Assembly (NCBI RefSeq): GCF_900108455.1 | Contig: NZ_FNWS01000001.1 | Location: 124,001-188,000, forward strand | DNA: 64,000 nt | Direction of reading: 5' to 3' | Origin: Fructobacillus pseudoficulneus | GTDB taxonomy: Bacteria; Bacillota; Bacilli; Lactobacillales; Lactobacillaceae | Part shown: positions 60,900 to 64,000 of the stretch, piece by piece | Numbering within the stretch: position 1 is the stretch's first letter | Layout of the letters: the number at the start of each line of letters is the position of its first letter | The notes under the pieces: model-generated | The model's input: only the letters and a program-made list of their open reading frames with translations | Databases searched by the model: none | Told to the model about the DNA's origin: nothing | Program-made: the position numbers and the translations under genes

Positions 60900-60928
60900 A
60901 CTATACGCACTTTGCCAATAATTGTCAA
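60900..60928 (-). promoter_or_regulatory. Promoter of infC-rpmI-rplT
   Basis: Consensus TTGACA (60923-60928), 17-nt spacer, TATAGT (60900-60905). Confidence 0.88.
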
Positions 60929-60961
60929 GCATTCCCCGCTTATTTTTATTTTGATAAAAGA

Positions 60962-61621
60962 CTATTTTTCAAAGTTTTGCCCCTGGATAGCCAAGTTGGC
61001 CAACAGCCGCCCACCAAAGTGGTAAACGACTAGGATGGCAAACTGTGCTGCCGCAAACAACAAAACAAAGGCGACCATGTGAGCCGAGACGGCCCCTTCC
61101 ATATAGGCCAAGACTAATTTGAAGTTCGTGAAGACATCCCAGGAATTCAACCGCAAGAAGCGACCAAGATAAATACCAAAGGAAGAAATCAGTGAAACCA
61201 CGCCCAAAGTAAACAAGACCATCAGGGTTCCCTGCTTTGGTAGGAACTTACGCATCATGATCTCCAGAGACAAAATTCCCAAGAAAACCCCTACAAAGAT
61301 TCCAGCGGCCAGGATTGAGTAATTAAAGTACTGGAAACGAACATCTAACGAATCACTAATGTACTGTAAGTGGATAAAATCTGTAATCATGTACATGGTA
61401 TTAGGGAAGAAAAGAAACCACAAGAAGGAAAAAACTGCCTGAAGAATTTTTGGCTTTGAGATTAAAACGAGTAAGGCAAAGTCCAATGGCAACAAAGCCA
61501 AGAAAACATTCCACATCAAAAAGTCAAAATGAGTGGGCGCCACCAGGACAAACAAAATAAAGGCCAACACAACTAAGTGCACCATTACCATACTTTTAAT
61601 ATTTTGCTTGACCATCTGCAT
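60962..61621 (-). CDS. DUF1361 family membrane protein
   Basis: A 219-aa protein with six to seven hydrophobic segments. The DUF1361 features are FFPNTMYMITDFIHLQYI near residue 72 and GIYLGRFLRLNSWDVFTN near 150. Function is unknown for the family. AGGTGAG precedes two in-frame ATGs (61621 and 61615); either could be used. It is followed by the infC promoter region, so no operon partner. Confidence 0.85.
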   Translation of the reverse strand: MQMVKQNIKSMVMVHLVVLAFILFVLVAPTHFDFLMWNVFLALLPLDFALLVLISKPKILQAVFSFLWFLFFPNTMYMITDFIHLQYISDSLDVRFQYFNYSILAAGIFVGVFLGILSLEIMMRKFLPKQGTLMVLFTLGVVSLISSFGIYLGRFLRLNSWDVFTNFKLVLAYMEGAVSAHMVAFVLLFAAAQFAILVVYHFGGRLLANLAIQGQNFEK

Positions 61622-61771
61622 CTGCTCACCTTTTTATCAATACCCTAAGTGGCCCTAACGTCAATTAAAGCCAGCTATTCATACCATCTATTCTAACAGA
61701 ATTTACCCCTTTCGTTAAGCCTTCGGCCGGCATTATTTGCCAAAACAGTCAAAGGAATCTTTGCATTATTA

Positions 61772-61800
61772 TTGACATTCATTCATAAGTTCGATAAACT
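61772..61800 (+). promoter_or_regulatory. rpmF promoter
   Basis: TTGACA, 17-nt spacer, TAAACT. Confidence 0.75.
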
Positions 61801-61838
61801 TAACTAGTTGATAAATTGGACCGAAAGGAGGTGCCAGC

Positions 61839-62012
61839 ATGGCTACCCCATCAAACAAGAATTCTAAGTCTCACAAGCGTAACCGCCGCGGACACATCGG
61901 TTTGAACGTGCCAAACATTGTTTTGGACAAGACTACCGGTGAATACCGCGTTGCTCATCGCGTCTCCCCATCAGGGATGTACAACGGTAAGCAAGTGACC
62001 GAAAATAAGTAA
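61839..62012 (+). CDS. rpmF: Ribosomal protein L32, zinc-free form
   Basis: A 57-aa bL32: [40 protein letters not shown], then [17 protein letters not shown]. The usual four zinc cysteines are replaced (NIVLDKTTG and SPSG), so it is the C-minus type that works without zinc. AAAGGAGG is 6 nt before the ATG. It has its own promoter and terminator. It was too short to appear in a 60-residue ORF scan. Confidence 0.95.
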   Translation: MATPSNKNSKSHKRNRRGHIGLNVPNIVLDKTTGEYRVAHRVSPSGMYNGKQVTENK

Positions 62013-62023
62013 TTGATTGAAAG

Positions 62024-62047
62024 CCTCGCTGAAAAGCGGGGTTTTTT
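62024..62047 (+). terminator. Terminator of rpmF
   Basis: CCTCGCT-GAAA-AGCGGGG followed by T6. Confidence 0.9.
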
Positions 62048-62132
62048 GTTGTCTTTTAAAGAGACTGCCCCTGCCACTAGTGGCTTGCTTCCGTTATAAT
62101 AGAATAAACATCCCTTTTTAGGAGGAACTCCC

Positions 62133-63842
62133 ATGCCCCTTGACGGCCTCTTTGTCCATTCCTTGGCCAAAGAATTAAATGAACAATTATCTGGTGGTCG
62201 TATCACTAAAATCCACCAACCCTATCCAAACGAAGTCATTATGGTAGTCCGCAATAATAGTAACAACTACCCTGTTTTATTATCTGCTAACCCCGCCTAT
62301 GCGCGGGCTCAGGTAACTAAGATTCCCTACCAAAACCCTGCAACTCCACCGAACTTTGCCATGTTCTTGCGGCGGAACTTAGAGGGAGCTCGGTTGCAGT
62401 CGGTCAGTCAAGTGGCCAATGATCGAATTCTGAACTTTGCTATTAGTACCCACGATGAATTGGGCGACGACCAAACTTTGGTCTTAACCCTGGAAATGAT
62501 GGGTCGGCACTCAAACCTCTTTTTGATCCGCGAAAAAGACCAACGAATCTTAGAACTCATCAAGCATGTGCCCGCTGACCAAAACCGAGTACGATCGTTA
62601 ATTCCCGGGGCAACCTATGTTCAGCCACCGGCTCAGCACTTAATTGACCCCTTTGACACCGACTGGCAGGCATTAGCGCCAATCTTGCTCGACCAAGATC
62701 GAGATGATTGGGCAAAAGCTATCCAAAAGACTTACCAAGGCTTTTCCACGGTGGCGGCCGGTCATCTGGCTCAAGCACTCGAAACCGGTGCCGATTCCAT
62801 CCAGACTGCTAAGGACTGGTTAGCCAACTTTGACCATGCCAAACCAACGCTCTACCAAATGGACAAAAAATTTGCTTTTGCTGCCTTTGATTGGGCACCA
62901 GAAGAAAGTAGCCAGTCTTTTGCAACTTTGGGAGACCTACTCGATGCCTACTTCCAAGGGCAAGCGGAAGCAGACCGAGTGAACCAACAAGCGAGTGCCC
63001 TCGTTCGTCTGGTTAAAAATGAACTAAAGAAAAATCAAAGTAAAGAAAAGAAGCTACAACAAACCCTGACTGATTCTGAAAATGCTGAATCTTTCAAGAT
63101 TAAGGGTGACCTCTTAATTACTTATCCGCACTTAGTTCATAAGGGAATGCAATCAGTAGAAATCGAAAATTACTATGATGATAACCACTTACTAACGATT
63201 GCCCTAGACCCTCGTTTTGACGGCCTACAAAACGCCAACCGCTACTTCCGTAAGTATCGCAAGCTCCGGTCCGCCAAAGACTATGTCCTAGAACAACTTG
63301 AAGCAACCAACCAAGAAATTGATTACTTCAACCAAATTAGCACCCAGCTAGCAGTTGCCTCGCCAAAGGATGTTGCTGATATCAAGGTCGAATTGATTGA
63401 ACAGGGCTATCTTCGCGAAAAAACAAAGGTTAAAACCAAGGGAAAGCAGACTAAGAAGCCTAAGCATGTCTTATCAACACCGGACCAATTTACCGCCAGT
63501 GACGGCACCTTAATTGAAGTCGGTAAGAATAACTTGCAAAACGACAAGCTCTCAATGAAAAAGCCCAACCGACAAAACATCTGGCTTCACGTGCAAAAGC
63601 TACCTGGTTCACACGTCATTATCCATTCTGATAATCCATCTGATGAAACGATTGAAGAAGCCGCTAAGTTAGCCGCTTACTTCTCTAAAGCCCGTGACTC
63701 AGCCAACGTACCAGTCGACTATTTGCCCGCCGGTAAACTCAGAAAGCCCAACGGGGCTAAACCTGGCTACGTGATTTTTGAAGGCCAATCAACCACTTAC
63801 GTCACGCCGGATCCAATTTTGGTGCAAAAATTGAAACATTAG
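62133..63842 (+). CDS. rqcH: RqcH/FbpA-type NFACT protein
   Basis: A 569-aa NFACT protein, the bacterial Rqc2 that binds split 50S subunits and adds C-terminal alanine tails to stalled peptides. The NFACT-N domain begins [19 protein letters not shown] and has the conserved Asp-Arg in VANDRILNF near residue 93; a HhH/coiled-coil region covers about 210-430 ([19 protein letters not shown]); NFACT-R is near 445-560 with [19 protein letters not shown] and [13 protein letters not shown]. It was formerly called fibronectin-binding protein. AGGAGGAA precedes the ATG, with TATAAT at 62094-62099. Confidence 0.94.
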   Translation: MPLDGLFVHSLAKELNEQLSGGRITKIHQPYPNEVIMVVRNNSNNYPVLLSANPAYARAQVTKIPYQNPATPPNFAMFLRRNLEGARLQSVSQVANDRILNFAISTHDELGDDQTLVLTLEMMGRHSNLFLIREKDQRILELIKHVPADQNRVRSLIPGATYVQPPAQHLIDPFDTDWQALAPILLDQDRDDWAKAIQKTYQGFSTVAAGHLAQALETGADSIQTAKDWLANFDHAKPTLYQMDKKFAFAAFDWAPEESSQSFATLGDLLDAYFQGQAEADRVNQQASALVRLVKNELKKNQSKEKKLQQTLTDSENAESFKIKGDLLITYPHLVHKGMQSVEIENYYDDNHLLTIALDPRFDGLQNANRYFRKYRKLRSAKDYVLEQLEATNQEIDYFNQISTQLAVASPKDVADIKVELIEQGYLREKTKVKTKGKQTKKPKHVLSTPDQFTASDGTLIEVGKNNLQNDKLSMKKPNRQNIWLHVQKLPGSHVIIHSDNPSDETIEEAAKLAAYFSKARDSANVPVDYLPAGKLRKPNGAKPGYVIFEGQSTTYVTPDPILVQKLKH

Positions 63843-63879
63843 TGTTACAATAGATCCATTCGAAGGAGGAGAATTTTCC

Positions 63880-64000
63880 ATGCATTTTGTTCAAGATTTT
63901 AAAGACTTTATCAACCGTGGAAATATGATGGACCTAGCCATTGGGGTCATCATTGGTGGTGCCTTTTCAGGTCTGGTTAAGTCATTAACTGTTAACCTGA
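63880..64000 (+). CDS. mscL: Large-conductance mechanosensitive channel MscL (3' part outside window)
   Basis: Only the first 40 codons are inside. [20 protein letters not shown] followed by [20 protein letters not shown] matches the N-terminal helix and first membrane helix of MscL, the osmotic safety valve. GAAGGAGG precedes the ATG; a TGTTACAAT extended -10 lies at 63843-63851. Confidence 0.93.
   Translation, partial: MHFVQDFKDFINRGNMMDLAIGVIIGGAFSGLVKSLTVNL

Noticed and set aside
1-64000. CRISPR array, prophage or IS element
   Set aside because: No direct-repeat arrays, integrase, transposase or phage genes were seen; gene order is typical core chromosome.

Overview
The window is a chromosomal core region of a low-GC Gram-positive bacterium. 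Gene content (PolC, RNase P RNA type B, GpsB, RecU, T-box leuS, RqcH, GlnR) places it in Lactobacillales. The fairly high GC, CBS-less IMP dehydrogenase and heavy use of TTG starts fit the Leuconostoc/Fructobacillus/Weissella group best, but the genus is an inference. I see no prophage, IS element or CRISPR array. Most genes lie on the minus strand.

Layout. 1-7.5 kb: yhaO/yhaN DNA-repair pair, then polA-glnR-glnA. 7.5-13.8 kb: a Bax-inhibitor-like protein, an operon csp-nudF-small membrane protein-mtnN-ytpR-murC, and a purine permease. 13.9-23 kb: polC and the uppS-cdsA-rseP-proS envelope/translation operon. 23-29.7 kb: glmS, divergent ade plus an unknown partner, and ftsK. 29.9-35 kb: tRNA-Glu, trmL, an AI-2E family transporter, a lactonase, a fused amino-acid ABC protein and rnpB. 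35-38 kb: gpsB-ypsA-recU and ilvE. 38-44 kb: a phnDCEE-type importer followed by a cytosolic nucleotidase and a small anchored protein. 44-48.1 kb: guanine-riboswitch-controlled guaB, a guaB-like gene and guaA. 48-54 kb: a YitT protein, a lipid-flippase-like protein and T-box-controlled leuS. 54-60.9 kb: a divergent methyltransferase, a 43-residue ORF, tuf, a TPR gene, an RNase J and infC-rpmI-rplT. 61-64 kb: a DUF1361 protein, rpmF, rqcH and the start of mscL.

The most unusual feature is the pair of IMP-dehydrogenase-family genes between the guanine riboswitch and guaA. The upstream GuaB keeps the catalytic cysteine loop and flap but has lost the usual C-terminal GGLRSGMGY and ESHPHD segments. 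The next gene has lost every catalytic motif and the whole flap but keeps exactly those C-terminal segments. In known IMPDHs the C-terminal segment completes the monovalent-cation site of the neighbouring subunit, so a two-component (heteromeric) IMPDH is a testable idea.

Regulatory signals visible in the sequence include a guanine riboswitch, a leucine T-box (CUC specifier), an infC leader attenuator with an AUA start codon, similar palindromic operators before glmS and phnD, a possibly leaderless cold-shock gene, and many clean intrinsic terminators.
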